64,000 nt of DNA, from assembly GCA_025353165.1 (NCBI GenBank), contig JANXRE010000121.1, positions 1 through 64,000 of the forward strand, in the 5' to 3' direction. Below, in pieces: positions 8,179 to 24,426 of the stretch. The notes beneath the pieces are model-generated. The model had not been told where the DNA came from. It ran no database searches and saw nothing but the letters and a program-made list of their open reading frames with translations. Made by a program: the position numbers and the translations under genes. Numbering within the stretch: position 1 is the first letter of the stretch; every line of letters starts with the position of its first letter. Source of the DNA: Acidobacteriota bacterium. Its GTDB lineage: Bacteria; Acidobacteriota; Terriglobia; Bryobacterales; Bryobacteraceae.

Positions 8179-9561
8179 GCGGCGCTGGTCTGCTCGGCCC
8201 AGCCGGACGCGCTTGCCCAGAAGGCGCGGCAGGCGAAGGAGCTAATGGGCGAAGGCCGTTTCGCCGAGGCTGTTCCCATCTATCGCGAACTCTGCCGGGC
8301 CATCCCGGGGAATCTCGGGTTGCACTTGAATCTGGGGCTCGCGCTGCACATGTCCGGTCAGGAGCGCGAGGCTATTCCCGAGTTCGAATCGGTCTTGAAG
8401 GCGGACGCGAACAACTTCCCCGCGCTGCTGTCGCTCGGGGCCGCCCGGCTGGCTGTCAACGATCCGGCGCACGCGATAGCGCCGCTCGAAAAGGTCCTGG
8501 CCATCCAGCCGGATAACGTGGACGCCCGAGGGATGCTGGCCGGCGCGTTGTACTCGCAGGGCCGGGCGAAAGAGGCTGCGATTCACTACCGCAAGCTCAC
8601 AGCGCAGACCCCGCAGGATCCGAAGGCGTGGCACGGGCTCGGCCGCTGCTACGAGGCACTGGCCACCCAGGCGTTCGAACAACTGGATAAAGCCGCGCAG
8701 GGATCGGCCGAATGGCTGGAACTGGTTGCGGAAACGCGCGTGCAACGGAGGCAATACCGCGCGGCGTTCTACTTTTATAAGGAGGCGCTGGCGCGGAATC
8801 CGAAACTACGAAGCGCGTACATCGGGCTCGCGGAAGTGTACCGGCGGACGAACCACCCGGATTGGGCGGCCGCGGAACTGGCCAAGGAGCGGGCCCTTCC
8901 TGCTCCGGAAGCCGCGGCCAGCCCGTCCGCTTATAGGCGCACGAAATCCTACAACGAACTCGCGTTCCAGGCTTTCGAAAAGCTCGGGAAGCTGCCGCCC
9001 TCGGTCGAGATGTACGCGCTGCAGGCCGAAAGCTGCAACAATCATGGCCAATACGTCGAGGCAGCCGGGGCGTGGCGTTCGGCACTCAAACTCGCGCCCG
9101 GCAATCCGCGGCTTGAACGGGAACTGGTGACCACGCTGTATCTCGGCCGCGACTACGAACACGCACTGCCGATGCTGGAACAGGCGCAAAAGCAGGAGCC
9201 GAAATCGGCGGAGCTGAACTTCTTCTTCGGCGATTCCTACCTGCACCTTGAGCAAGTGGAAAAAGCATTGCCTTACCTGGAAACGGCCGTGCGCGTGGAT
9301 CCGAAGCTGCTACCGGCCCGCGCTTCGCTGGGCCTCACCTACGCTCGGATGGGCAAACCGGCCGAGGCGATCCCGAATCTGCTCGCGGCCCTCGAAATCG
9401 ACGACGACGGCAGTCTGCACTACCAGCTTTCCCGTGCTTATCAGGCGACAGGCGACGCCGAAAAGGCCAAGGAGTTCCTGAAGAACTATCAGGACATTCA
9501 ACAGCGGGCGGCGGAACAGAAGAAGGATCTCGAGGAGAAGGTGCAGATCACGGCTCCGTGA
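8152..9561 (+). CDS. Secreted TPR-repeat protein
   Basis: About 470 residues: a signal peptide (VTRAALLFFAALVCSA) followed by tandem tetratricopeptide repeats, visible as repeated A-x3-Y/F-x3-L-x4-N/P helices through to residue ~440, and a charged C-terminus. It is probably a periplasmic protein-protein interaction scaffold; no catalytic domain is seen. GTG 8152 is chosen because AAGGG at 8141-8145 lies 6 nt upstream and gives a normal signal peptide; a TTG/ATG at 8122/8125 would add MLFLLKGRP but has no ribosome-binding site. Both the SD and the start are inside the preceding terminator hairpin. It ends convergently with the FG-GAP gene (14-nt overlap). Confidence 0.75.
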   Translation: MTRAALLFFAALVCSAQPDALAQKARQAKELMGEGRFAEAVPIYRELCRAIPGNLGLHLNLGLALHMSGQEREAIPEFESVLKADANNFPALLSLGAARLAVNDPAHAIAPLEKVLAIQPDNVDARGMLAGALYSQGRAKEAAIHYRKLTAQTPQDPKAWHGLGRCYEALATQAFEQLDKAAQGSAEWLELVAETRVQRRQYRAAFYFYKEALARNPKLRSAYIGLAEVYRRTNHPDWAAAELAKERALPAPEAAASPSAYRRTKSYNELAFQAFEKLGKLPPSVEMYALQAESCNNHGQYVEAAGAWRSALKLAPGNPRLERELVTTLYLGRDYEHALPMLEQAQKQEPKSAELNFFFGDSYLHLEQVEKALPYLETAVRVDPKLLPARASLGLTYARMGKPAEAIPNLLAALEIDDDGSLHYQLSRAYQATGDAEKAKEFLKNYQDIQQRAAEQKKDLEEKVQITAP

Positions 9562-11176
9562 CCGTAAGCACCTGATCGGCGGCGACGTTCTCCAGAATCT
9601 GGGCGCGCCCGCTCGGCCAGTGGATCTCAAGCCGGGGGATCTTCGCCATCGCGCCGAGACCGAAGTGCACGCCGGCGTGGCTGGATGACGAGTAGCTGGT
9701 ACTGGTGGTCATCTCGTTCCACTGGTCGCCGATCCGGACCCGCGCCCCGATCCCGTCGCGGTTGCTCTTTGTCCCCCGCAGTTTCAGGGTGATCCAGTGA
9801 TTCGCGGCCGGGCTCAGGTTGATCCACAGCTCGGCGGGACCGAGCAGGGAAGTGGTAACAACGTCCATCTTGCCGTCCCCGTCGAAATCCGCGAATCCGG
9901 CGCCCCGGTGCGCCAGGATAGAACTGTCCAGGCCGGTGCCTTCGGCGAGATCGAACTTCCCGGTCCCGAGGTTTAACAACACGGTGTTTGGCTGCTTGTA
10001 GCTGTACGGCTCGAACCGCTCCACTTGATCATTCACGTGAGCGCTGGTGATGAATAAGTCCTTCCAGCCGTCGTTGTCGAGATCGACGAAAGTCGGCCCC
10101 CAACCGCCCCGGCGGACGCTGAGGGCCGCCACCCGGGTGGCCGATGTCGCATCGTGGAACGCACCGTTACCGTCGTTGTGGAAGATCGGGAAGGTCTCCC
10201 CGTTCAAGGCGACGACGGCAATATCCGGCCGGCCGTCGTTGTCATAGTCGCGGAAATCGGTCCCCATGCTCGCCACCGGCTTGCCGTGATCGAGCAGCGC
10301 GACTCCCGCGACCAGGCCCACCTCCTCGAATTTGCCGCCTCCGAGGTTATGAAACAGGAAGTTTGGGAGGTTGTCGTTGGTGACGAACACGTCGGGCTTT
10401 CCGTCGCCGTCGTAGTCGGCGACTGCCACGCCCATGGCCCGTCCCAGATGCTGCGCGACTCCCGACTTAGCCGAGACGTCCTCGAAGGTGCCGTCGCCGC
10501 GATTGCGATACAACTGATTCGGGCGAGGCTCGAAGTACTTCGGGTGGCAGTAAACGCGGATGCCGCGACTTTCGTCGCCGCAGAACCGGTCGTACCCGGT
10601 CCACCACTTCCCGTAGTTGACGACGATGAGGTCGAGCAGTCCGTCGTTATCGAAATCGAACCAGGCCGCAGCCACGCTCCATTCGTCGCTCTTGATGCCG
10701 CTTTTCGCCGTCACGTCCTCGAACTTCCCGTTCCCGAGGTTGCGGTACAGGATGTTGTGGTGCACGCCGGCGACGAACAGATCCACGTTGCCATCGTTAT
10801 CGAAGTCGGCCGCGGCGACTCCCATCGCGTACCCCTCGCCGGCCACGCCCGCCTGTTCCGTTACGTCTCGAAAGCGGAGATTCCCTTCGTTGTGAAAGAG
10901 CCGGTTGTAGTATTTCGGCGAATCCTTCTTCATCGCGGGTATCGCGGCGCCGTTCGTGAAGTAGATATCGGGACGGCCGTCGTTGTCGTAATCGAAGACC
11001 GCGAGTCCGCCCGCCATGGTCTCGATCATGTGCTTTTGCGGGGTGGGGCAGTTGTCGAGAGTGAAGCTGAGCCCGGCTTCCTGCACCGCGTTGCGGAAGC
11101 GAATCCGCCCGGGCGCCGGCTTGTCGGCGGAAACCAGGACCGCGGCGGCGGCTATCGAGATCAGTATCCAGCGCAC
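9548..11176 (-). CDS. Secreted FG-GAP/VCBS repeat protein with ASPIC/UnbV domain (CRTAC1-like)
   Basis: 542 residues with an N-terminal signal sequence, at least seven calcium-binding FG-GAP/VCBS loops of the form D-x-D-N/G-D-G-x-x-D (e.g. DYDNDGRPDIYFTNG, DFDNDGNVDLFVAG, DYDGDGKPDVFVTN), and a C-terminal ASPIC/UnbV module (NHWITLKLRGTKSNRDGIG). It is predicted to fold as an extracellular beta-propeller. The function of the family is not established; the genes are abundant in Solibacter-type genomes. Confidence 0.85.
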   Translation of the reverse strand: MRWILISIAAAAVLVSADKPAPGRIRFRNAVQEAGLSFTLDNCPTPQKHMIETMAGGLAVFDYDNDGRPDIYFTNGAAIPAMKKDSPKYYNRLFHNEGNLRFRDVTEQAGVAGEGYAMGVAAADFDNDGNVDLFVAGVHHNILYRNLGNGKFEDVTAKSGIKSDEWSVAAAWFDFDNDGLLDLIVVNYGKWWTGYDRFCGDESRGIRVYCHPKYFEPRPNQLYRNRGDGTFEDVSAKSGVAQHLGRAMGVAVADYDGDGKPDVFVTNDNLPNFLFHNLGGGKFEEVGLVAGVALLDHGKPVASMGTDFRDYDNDGRPDIAVVALNGETFPIFHNDGNGAFHDATSATRVAALSVRRGGWGPTFVDLDNDGWKDLFITSAHVNDQVERFEPYSYKQPNTVLLNLGTGKFDLAEGTGLDSSILAHRGAGFADFDGDGKMDVVTTSLLGPAELWINLSPAANHWITLKLRGTKSNRDGIGARVRIGDQWNEMTTSTSYSSSSHAGVHFGLGAMAKIPRLEIHWPSGRAQILENVAADQVLTVTEP

Positions 11177-11209
11177 GTGCTGCCCTGGATAATATCATCG
11201 GAACCCGGT

Positions 11210-11239
11210 TTGCATACGGGTTCGGTGTTTTGCTAATCT
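11210..11239 (+). promoter_or_regulatory. Promoter of the rplA-rpoC operon
   Basis: TTGCAT at 11210-11215, an 18-bp spacer, TAATCT at 11234-11239. It lies between the divergent FG-GAP gene and rplA, giving an 80-nt leader rich in hairpins. Confidence 0.5.
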
Positions 11240-11245
11240 AGGATC

Positions 11246-11311
11246 TGCGGTTTATCTGAACCGCACACTCAGTGGGAGGCACGCCCTCTTTGTTCGGGCT
11301 GCCGTCTGCAC
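11246..11311 (+). promoter_or_regulatory. Structured rplA leader, possible L1 autoregulatory site
   Basis: Two hairpins. The first is a perfect 7-bp stem, 11246-11252 with 11259-11265, at the expected 5' end of the message. The second is interrupted: GTG 11272-11274 with CAC 11309-11311, GGCA 11278-11281 with TGCC 11300-11303, and GCCC 11283-11286 with GGGC 11296-11299. The purine-rich GTGGGAGG strand resembles the L1-binding part of 23S rRNA. Binding by L1 is inference. Confidence 0.45.
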
Positions 11312-11323
11312 CAATGAGGTTAA

Positions 11324-12034
11324 ATGGCTAGAAAAACAGGCAAGAAATATACCGCTGCTTTCGCGCAGGTGGACCCCCACAAGCCGTACACGCTCGAAGA
11401 GGCAGTCCCTCTCATCCAGAAGCTCAAATTCACCAAGTTCGACGAGACGGTCGAGGTCCATATGCGCCTCGGCGTCGATCCCAAGCACGCCGACCAGATG
11501 GTCCGCGGCACCCTCGTGCTGCCGAACGGTCTCGGCAAATCCAAGAAAGTGCTGGTGATTGCTTCTGGCGACAAACTGCGCGAGGCGGAGGCGGCCGGCG
11601 CGGATTTTGTCGGCGGCGACAACATGGTCGAGAAGATTCAGAAAGAGGGCTGGACCGATTACGACGCCGTCATCGCAACGCCGGACATGATGCGCGCCGT
11701 CGGCCGGCTCGGCAAGATCCTAGGCCCACGCGGCCTCATGCCCAACCCGAAGACGGGCACCGTGACCACCGACGTGGCCCAGGCGGTCAAGGAAGTGAAG
11801 GCCGGTAAGGTAGAGTTCCGCGTCGACAAGACCGGAGTCATCCACGCTCCGGTGGGGAAAGTCAGCTTCGCCACCGACAAGCTGTTCGAGAACGCGAATA
11901 TGCTCATCCAGGCGGTGGTCCGGGCGAAGCCGGCGGCGGCTAAGGGCAAGTACGTCAGGAGTTGCACGGTGTGCTCCACCATGGGCCCGGGCGTTCATCT
12001 CGACGTCTCGGTCTTTAATGCGAAGGCGATCTAA
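11324..12034 (+). CDS. rplA: 50S ribosomal protein L1
   Basis: 236 residues, full length. The diagnostic [31 protein letters not shown] lies in the middle; L1 forms the mobile stalk of the large subunit and can repress its own mRNA. ATG 11324 is preceded by AATGAGG at 11313-11319. In most bacteria rplK (L11) directly precedes rplA; here the upstream neighbour is an unrelated divergent gene, so rplA leads the operon. rplJ follows after 3 nt. Confidence 0.97.
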   Translation: MARKTGKKYTAAFAQVDPHKPYTLEEAVPLIQKLKFTKFDETVEVHMRLGVDPKHADQMVRGTLVLPNGLGKSKKVLVIASGDKLREAEAAGADFVGGDNMVEKIQKEGWTDYDAVIATPDMMRAVGRLGKILGPRGLMPNPKTGTVTTDVAQAVKEVKAGKVEFRVDKTGVIHAPVGKVSFATDKLFENANMLIQAVVRAKPAAAKGKYVRSCTVCSTMGPGVHLDVSVFNAKAI

Positions 12035-12037
12035 GCA

Positions 12038-12565
12038 ATGAAAAAGAAATCTGAGAAGAGGAAAGATTTCGACGCGCTCAAAGAGCAGTTGAAGAAGAAC
12101 CCTCATCTGTTTGTCGCCGGCTTCGAGAAGCTGAAGGTAAGCCAGGACTTCGAGTTGCGCAAGACCGTGCGCGGCGCGGGTGGTCACTACGAAGTGGTGA
12201 AGAACAGCGTCGCGGGCAAGGCTTCGGCGGGTACACCGGCCGAGCAGGCGCTGACGAACCTCGCGGGCATGACTTCGATCGCGTACACCCAGGGCGATCC
12301 GGTGGCTCTGGCAAAGGCCCTGACGGCCTACGCGAAGTTAAACCCGACATTCACCTTCAAAGCCGGTATCGTCGAGGGGCGCGTTATCGACGTCAAGTCC
12401 ATCATCGAGCTCGCGAATATGCCCTCGAAGGAGCAGATTTATTCGAAGCTCCTGTGGCTGATCAACGCCCCGGCGCAACGGCTGGTGACGGTGATGAACG
12501 GCGTGGGCCGGAACCTGGCGGTAGTAGTGGACCAGGGCGTGAAGGAAAACAAGTTTCAAGGGTAG
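12038..12565 (+). CDS. rplJ: 50S ribosomal protein L10
   Basis: 175 residues; base of the L7/L12 stalk. The N-terminal half has the typical LKVSQDFELRKTVRGAGGHYEVVKN block, and the C-terminal helices end in LVTVMNGVGRNLAVVVDQ, the region that anchors L7/L12 dimers. The very lysine-rich start MKKKSEKRKDFDALKEQLKK is unusual but in the correct position. Only 3 nt separate it from rplA, so the L10 leader seen in E. coli between rplA and rplJ has no room here. Confidence 0.95.
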   Translation: MKKKSEKRKDFDALKEQLKKNPHLFVAGFEKLKVSQDFELRKTVRGAGGHYEVVKNSVAGKASAGTPAEQALTNLAGMTSIAYTQGDPVALAKALTAYAKLNPTFTFKAGIVEGRVIDVKSIIELANMPSKEQIYSKLLWLINAPAQRLVTVMNGVGRNLAVVVDQGVKENKFQG

Positions 12566-12618
12566 TGGCAGCGACTGGCTGTCCAACGGAATTAGATCGA
12601 TAGGGGAAAAGAGACGAA

Positions 12619-12999
12619 ATGGCGGACATCAACGCGATTGCGGAACAGATTCAAGGGCTGACGCTGCTCGAGGCATCGCAGCTCGTTAAGCTATTGGAAG
12701 AGAAGCTGGGTGTTTCGGCTGCGGCAGCTGCCGTCGCCGCGGCTCCGGCCGGTGGCGCTGCCGCCGCGGCTCCTGCCGCGGAGGAAAAGACCGAGTTCAC
12801 GGTGATTCTGACCGCGGCCGGCGCGAACAAGATTAATGTCATCAAGGCGGTCCGCGAAGTTACCAGCCTGGGCTTGAAGGAAGCCAAGGACCTGGTGGAT
12901 GGCGCTCCCAAGCCAGTGAAGGAAGGCGTCACGAAAGACGAAGCCGAGGCCATCAAGAAGAAGTTCGTGGACGTCGGCGCAAGCGTCGAAGTGAAATAG
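12619..12999 (+). CDS. rplL: 50S ribosomal protein L7/L12
   Basis: 126 residues: N-terminal dimerisation helices ([22 protein letters not shown]), an Ala/Gly-rich hinge (residues ~35-55), and the C-terminal factor-binding domain with [23 protein letters not shown] and [21 protein letters not shown]. It recruits elongation factors to the ribosome. GGGGA at 12603-12607 is upstream of ATG 12619. A large stem-loop follows immediately. Confidence 0.97.
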   Translation: MADINAIAEQIQGLTLLEASQLVKLLEEKLGVSAAAAAVAAAPAGGAAAAAPAAEEKTEFTVILTAAGANKINVIKAVREVTSLGLKEAKDLVDGAPKPVKEGVTKDEAEAIKKKFVDVGASVEVK

Positions 13000-13003
13000 T
13001 CCG

Positions 13004-13076
13004 GCTCTGCTCCGCCGTTAACTAAGCCCTTGAAATAAAAAGGGATTGTGCTTGGAAACGGGGCGCGGAGCGGAGC
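13004..13076 (+). terminator. Stem-loop after rplL, likely attenuator
   Basis: A 12-bp stem with one G.U pair (13004-13015 with 13065-13076) encloses a second small hairpin (CCCTT 13027-13031 with AAGGG 13040-13044) and is followed by TTTC. It starts 4 nt after the rplL stop. The position matches the partial terminator that lowers rpoBC transcription relative to rplJL in E. coli; the T tract is short, so leaky termination or RNA processing fits better than full termination. Confidence 0.5.
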
Positions 13077-13092
13077 TTTCTCAAAACGGCAT

Positions 13093-13121
13093 TTGACTTG
13101 CTCAATCGCCGTCTGTTAAAG
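13093..13121 (+). promoter_or_regulatory. Candidate internal promoter for rpoBC
   Basis: TTGACT at 13093-13098, 17-bp spacer, TTAAAG at 13116-13121. The -35 is strong, the -10 weak (3 of 6 matches). Confidence 0.35.
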
Positions 13122-13450
13122 TGAAAGAGTTTCTGACCGGAGCGACTGTCTCGAAATTTTGCTCTCAACGTGAATCTCGCATCATGCGATTTAATGTGCC
13201 TGGCGCCTGCTGCGGCACACGGTCTCGACCTGCGCGCCTTTCTCCCGCCTGGCGTGTGTCCGCAGGAATCACAGTCGTCTCCGTTGTTCCGTATTGCCTG
13301 CTTTCGTGATGAGATCCGGCCGCCGGTAATCCGCGACGGCTTTCTGGGTAAATCGACGCCAAACCCGTTTGGCGCGGCTTATCCGCCAGCCCGAGTACGC
13401 TGATCAACCGAGCGGCTTTTTCGTCGCCGTTCGATCCTGAGGAGTGGAAC
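13122..13450 (+). other. Long rpoB leader without recognised gene
   Basis: The 329 nt between the candidate promoter and rpoB contain no ORF with protein-like composition and no tRNA. The last bases, GAGGAGTGGAAC, hold a strong ribosome-binding site for rpoB. Its length, if transcribed from 13093, would allow RNA-level control, but no known riboswitch or leader family was recognised. Confidence 0.4.
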
Positions 13451-17761
<4,311 letters not shown>

Positions 17762-17769
17762 TTATGTTC

Positions 17770-17811
17770 GCCGCGAAGGGGCGCGAATCCGCATTCGCGT
17801 CCCTTAGCGGC
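17770..17811 (+). promoter_or_regulatory. Large hairpin between rpoB and rpoC
   Basis: An inner stem of 13 bp (17776-17788 with 17793-17805, one G.U) extends after one mismatch by five more pairs (17770-17774 with 17807-17811); tetraloop CCGC. No T tract follows, so a processing or mRNA-stabilising element is more likely than a terminator. Confidence 0.55.
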
Positions 17812-17838
17812 TTGTAAAAGGTTTCGATAGGAGATTTC

Positions 17839-22053
<4,215 letters not shown>

Positions 22054-22077
22054 GGGTCAACCAGGTCGGAAGCAAAC

Positions 22078-22114
22078 ACGGGCGCCGGGGAGAGATCCCC
22101 GGCGCCCGTTTTTT
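22078..22114 (+). terminator. Rho-independent terminator of the rplA-rpoC operon
   Basis: Perfect 13-bp GC-rich stem (22078-22090 with 22097-22109), loop AGAGAT, followed by a run of six T. Confidence 0.92.
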
Positions 22115-22139
22115 CTCGCGTCAGAGATTCTCCAGGTCA

Positions 22140-22844
22140 CTACTCCAGCCGGAAATTGATCGTAATCGTGGTCTGCACTTCCACCGGGACGCCGTTCAGG
22201 AGCGTGGGAGAGTATTGCCATTGCCGGACGGCTTCCATCGCGGCCGCCAGCAGATCCGGATTCGCCGTTTGATTGATAGGCTGAAGCGCGAGCAGGCTGC
22301 CATTCGTTCCGATGATGGCTTGCAGCAGAACGATGCCCTCGACATCCAGTTGGCGCGACGCTTCCGGAAACACCGGCTTCGAGGACTTAATCAGCTTCGC
22401 TGCCTGGACATTGCCGCCCACCCTTACACGTACCGGCGTTCTCGCCGGAGTGGTTGCCGCGACTGGGTGGACACGCGGCGCCACGACGTTGACCGTCTCA
22501 AGGACCGCACCGACCGCCAGTTGAACCTCGACGCGAACATCCGAGCCCGAATCCAGGTCTACGCCCTCTTTGCGATAGGCCTCGAAGCCCCGTTTGCTCG
22601 CCAGCAGCGTGTATTTCCCCGCCGGAATTTTGTCGAACGACCAGTCGCCGGAATCGGTCGAGTAGGTGATCTCGCGATTGCCCTGTTCTCCCAACGCAAC
22701 CACGGATGCCTGGGGAACCATCGCGCCGCTCGAGTCGGCCACCGTTCCGTGCAGGTTTCCCTTCATTCCGCTGCCCACCGTCTGCGCGGAGGCAAGTCGT
22801 CCGAATACAAACACCGCGATGAATAGAACTTTCGTCGGAGACAT
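22140..22844 (-). CDS. Exported carboxypeptidase-regulatory domain protein with TonB C-terminal domain
   Basis: 234 residues: signal peptide (MSPTKVLFIAVFVFGRLASAQ), a carboxypeptidase-regulatory-like domain (residues ~28-110, GNLHGTVADSSGAMVPQASV), a linker, and a TonB_C domain (residues ~145-234, VEGIVLLQAIIGTNGSL ... AVRQWQYSPTLLNGVPVEV). Classical TonB has an N-terminal membrane anchor; here a cleavable-looking signal replaces it, so how energy would be coupled is unclear. The ATG overlaps the stop of the kinase-regulator by one base (TGATG), indicating translational coupling with that signalling operon. The C-terminal domain resembles that of the TonB protein at 59532. Confidence 0.75.
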   Translation of the reverse strand: MSPTKVLFIAVFVFGRLASAQTVGSGMKGNLHGTVADSSGAMVPQASVVALGEQGNREITYSTDSGDWSFDKIPAGKYTLLASKRGFEAYRKEGVDLDSGSDVRVEVQLAVGAVLETVNVVAPRVHPVAATTPARTPVRVRVGGNVQAAKLIKSSKPVFPEASRQLDVEGIVLLQAIIGTNGSLLALQPINQTANPDLLAAAMEAVRQWQYSPTLLNGVPVEVQTTITINFRLE

Positions 22845-24412
22845 CAGGAGTTTCCTTCCAGCAGCGCGCTCAGCCGCGCGTATCCCGCCCGGCTTACCGG
22901 CAGCCGCGTACCGTCGTGGAGGATCGCTACCCGACTGTCCTTAGTATAAGGTTCGATCTTCGCTATGCGCTCAATGTTCACAATCCAGGACCGGTGGATC
23001 CGCACGAACTGGTTTGGGTCGAGCACCGTCTCGAGACTCGATATCGTCTGCTGCTTCAAGTAGCTCTTCTTCAAACTGTGCAGCGCCACGTAGTCGTCCT
23101 GCGCCTCCACGTAGTCGAGCTTGTCCACGGGAATGATGGTGACCTTCGAACCGTCCTTCACCACCACCCGCTCGGCATGCTGATGAGGCGCGCGCGCCGC
23201 TGCCGCGAGTTCCGTCGCGGGCGGCGTCACGGGAGCCGAATGCGCCCGCAGCCGCTGCCTCACCCGATCGAGCGCCGTCTCAAACCGCTCCGCGCTGAAC
23301 GGTTTCAGGAGGTAATCGACGGCGTGCGCGTCAAAAGCTTTCATCGCGTAGGTGTCGTATGCGGTGGTGAACACCACCGCGGGCCCCGTGTCGATCAACT
23401 CCAGCACTTCGAAGCCGTCCAGCTTCGGCATCTGCACATCCAGAAAAATCAGGTCGGGCTTGATCTCGCCGATCGCCTTCACCGCTTCGAAACCGTTTGA
23501 GCATTCGGCGGCGATTTCGACGTCCACTGCCGAGCCCAGGTATTCGCGAACGATCCGCCGCGCCAGATCCTCGTCGTCCACGATCACGGCCCGAAGCCGT
23601 CCCGAGCCGCCCCGCGAATCCGGCGCGGTGCGCGCCGCGACGCCAAGATCCTGCGCCAGATCGGCAGCCGACTGGTAGCGTTTCTCCCGCTCCATTTCCA
23701 GGCACCGGCGAACGATGCCGCCCAGCGGTTCCGGCATCGGCAGCACGCCCAGCACCGGCACGCCCCCGGTGGCCATCTCGTGCAGCACAATCCCCAGGCT
23801 GTAGATATCGGAACGGTGGTCCACCGGCCGTCCCAGGGCCTGCTCGGGGCTCATATATTGCGCCGTGCCCAGAATCGTGCCGACGCTGGTAAGCACGTGC
23901 GTCTCGTCGTCGTCCGACCGTTCCGGATCGGTGATCTTTGCCAGCCCGAAATCGAGCACCTTGGCGCGCCCGTCCGGCGTGATGATGACGTTGGCGGGCT
24001 TAATGTCGCGATGCGTGATGCCGCGCGCGTGCGCCGCCTCCAGCGCCGCCGCGATGTCGGCCCCGATGGCGGCGGTTTCCCTTGGGTCGAGCGGTGCGCC
24101 CTTCAGCCGCAGGTTGAGGCACTCGCCCTCGACATACTCCATCACCAGGTACGCGACGGCCCGGTCGTTGCCGATGTCGTAGATATGCGCGATGTTCGGG
24201 TGGCTCAGCGACGACGCCAGGCGCGCCTCCTGCTCGAACCTCGACATCCGGTCCTCGTTGTCGGCGGTCCCCGGCGGCAGCACCTTTACCGCTACGTCGC
24301 GGTTTAGCCGCTGGTCGCGCGCCAGCCACACCTGCCCCATGCCGCCTTCGCCCAACCGCCGTTCGATGCGGTAATGACCAAGCGTCGCGCCCGGCTCCAT
24401 CCGTTCTGCCAT
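22844..24412 (-). CDS. Ser/Thr kinase - receiver - LytTR DNA-binding fusion protein
   Basis: 522 residues with three modules. Residues ~14-255 are a eukaryotic-like protein kinase with G-loop GEGGMG (21-26), catalytic K43, E62, HRDIKPAN (D136), DFG (D154) and MSPEQ. The alphaF-alphaG region is short: GGVPVLGVLPMPEPLGGIVRRCL lacks about 25-30 residues usual there. Residues ~272-375 are a CheY-like receiver (VIVDDED, LDVQMP, TTAY, KPF). Residues ~415-522 are a LytTR domain (KVTIIPVDKLDYVEAQDDYV ... FVRIHRSWIVNI). It probably binds DNA and may be controlled both by the histidine kinase 14 nt upstream and by Ser/Thr phosphorylation; the second part is inference. Confidence 0.85.
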   Translation of the reverse strand: MAERMEPGATLGHYRIERRLGEGGMGQVWLARDQRLNRDVAVKVLPPGTADNEDRMSRFEQEARLASSLSHPNIAHIYDIGNDRAVAYLVMEYVEGECLNLRLKGAPLDPRETAAIGADIAAALEAAHARGITHRDIKPANVIITPDGRAKVLDFGLAKITDPERSDDDETHVLTSVGTILGTAQYMSPEQALGRPVDHRSDIYSLGIVLHEMATGGVPVLGVLPMPEPLGGIVRRCLEMEREKRYQSAADLAQDLGVAARTAPDSRGGSGRLRAVIVDDEDLARRIVREYLGSAVDVEIAAECSNGFEAVKAIGEIKPDLIFLDVQMPKLDGFEVLELIDTGPAVVFTTAYDTYAMKAFDAHAVDYLLKPFSAERFETALDRVRQRLRAHSAPVTPPATELAAAARAPHQHAERVVVKDGSKVTIIPVDKLDYVEAQDDYVALHSLKKSYLKQQTISSLETVLDPNQFVRIHRSWIVNIERIAKIEPYTKDSRVAILHDGTRLPVSRAGYARLSALLEGNS

Positions 24413-24426
24413 GCTTAACCGCTATG

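Noticed and set aside
13170-13403. 77-codon frame in the rpoB leader as a leader peptide
   Set aside because: No SD, no conserved feature and composition typical of random GC-rich sequence.
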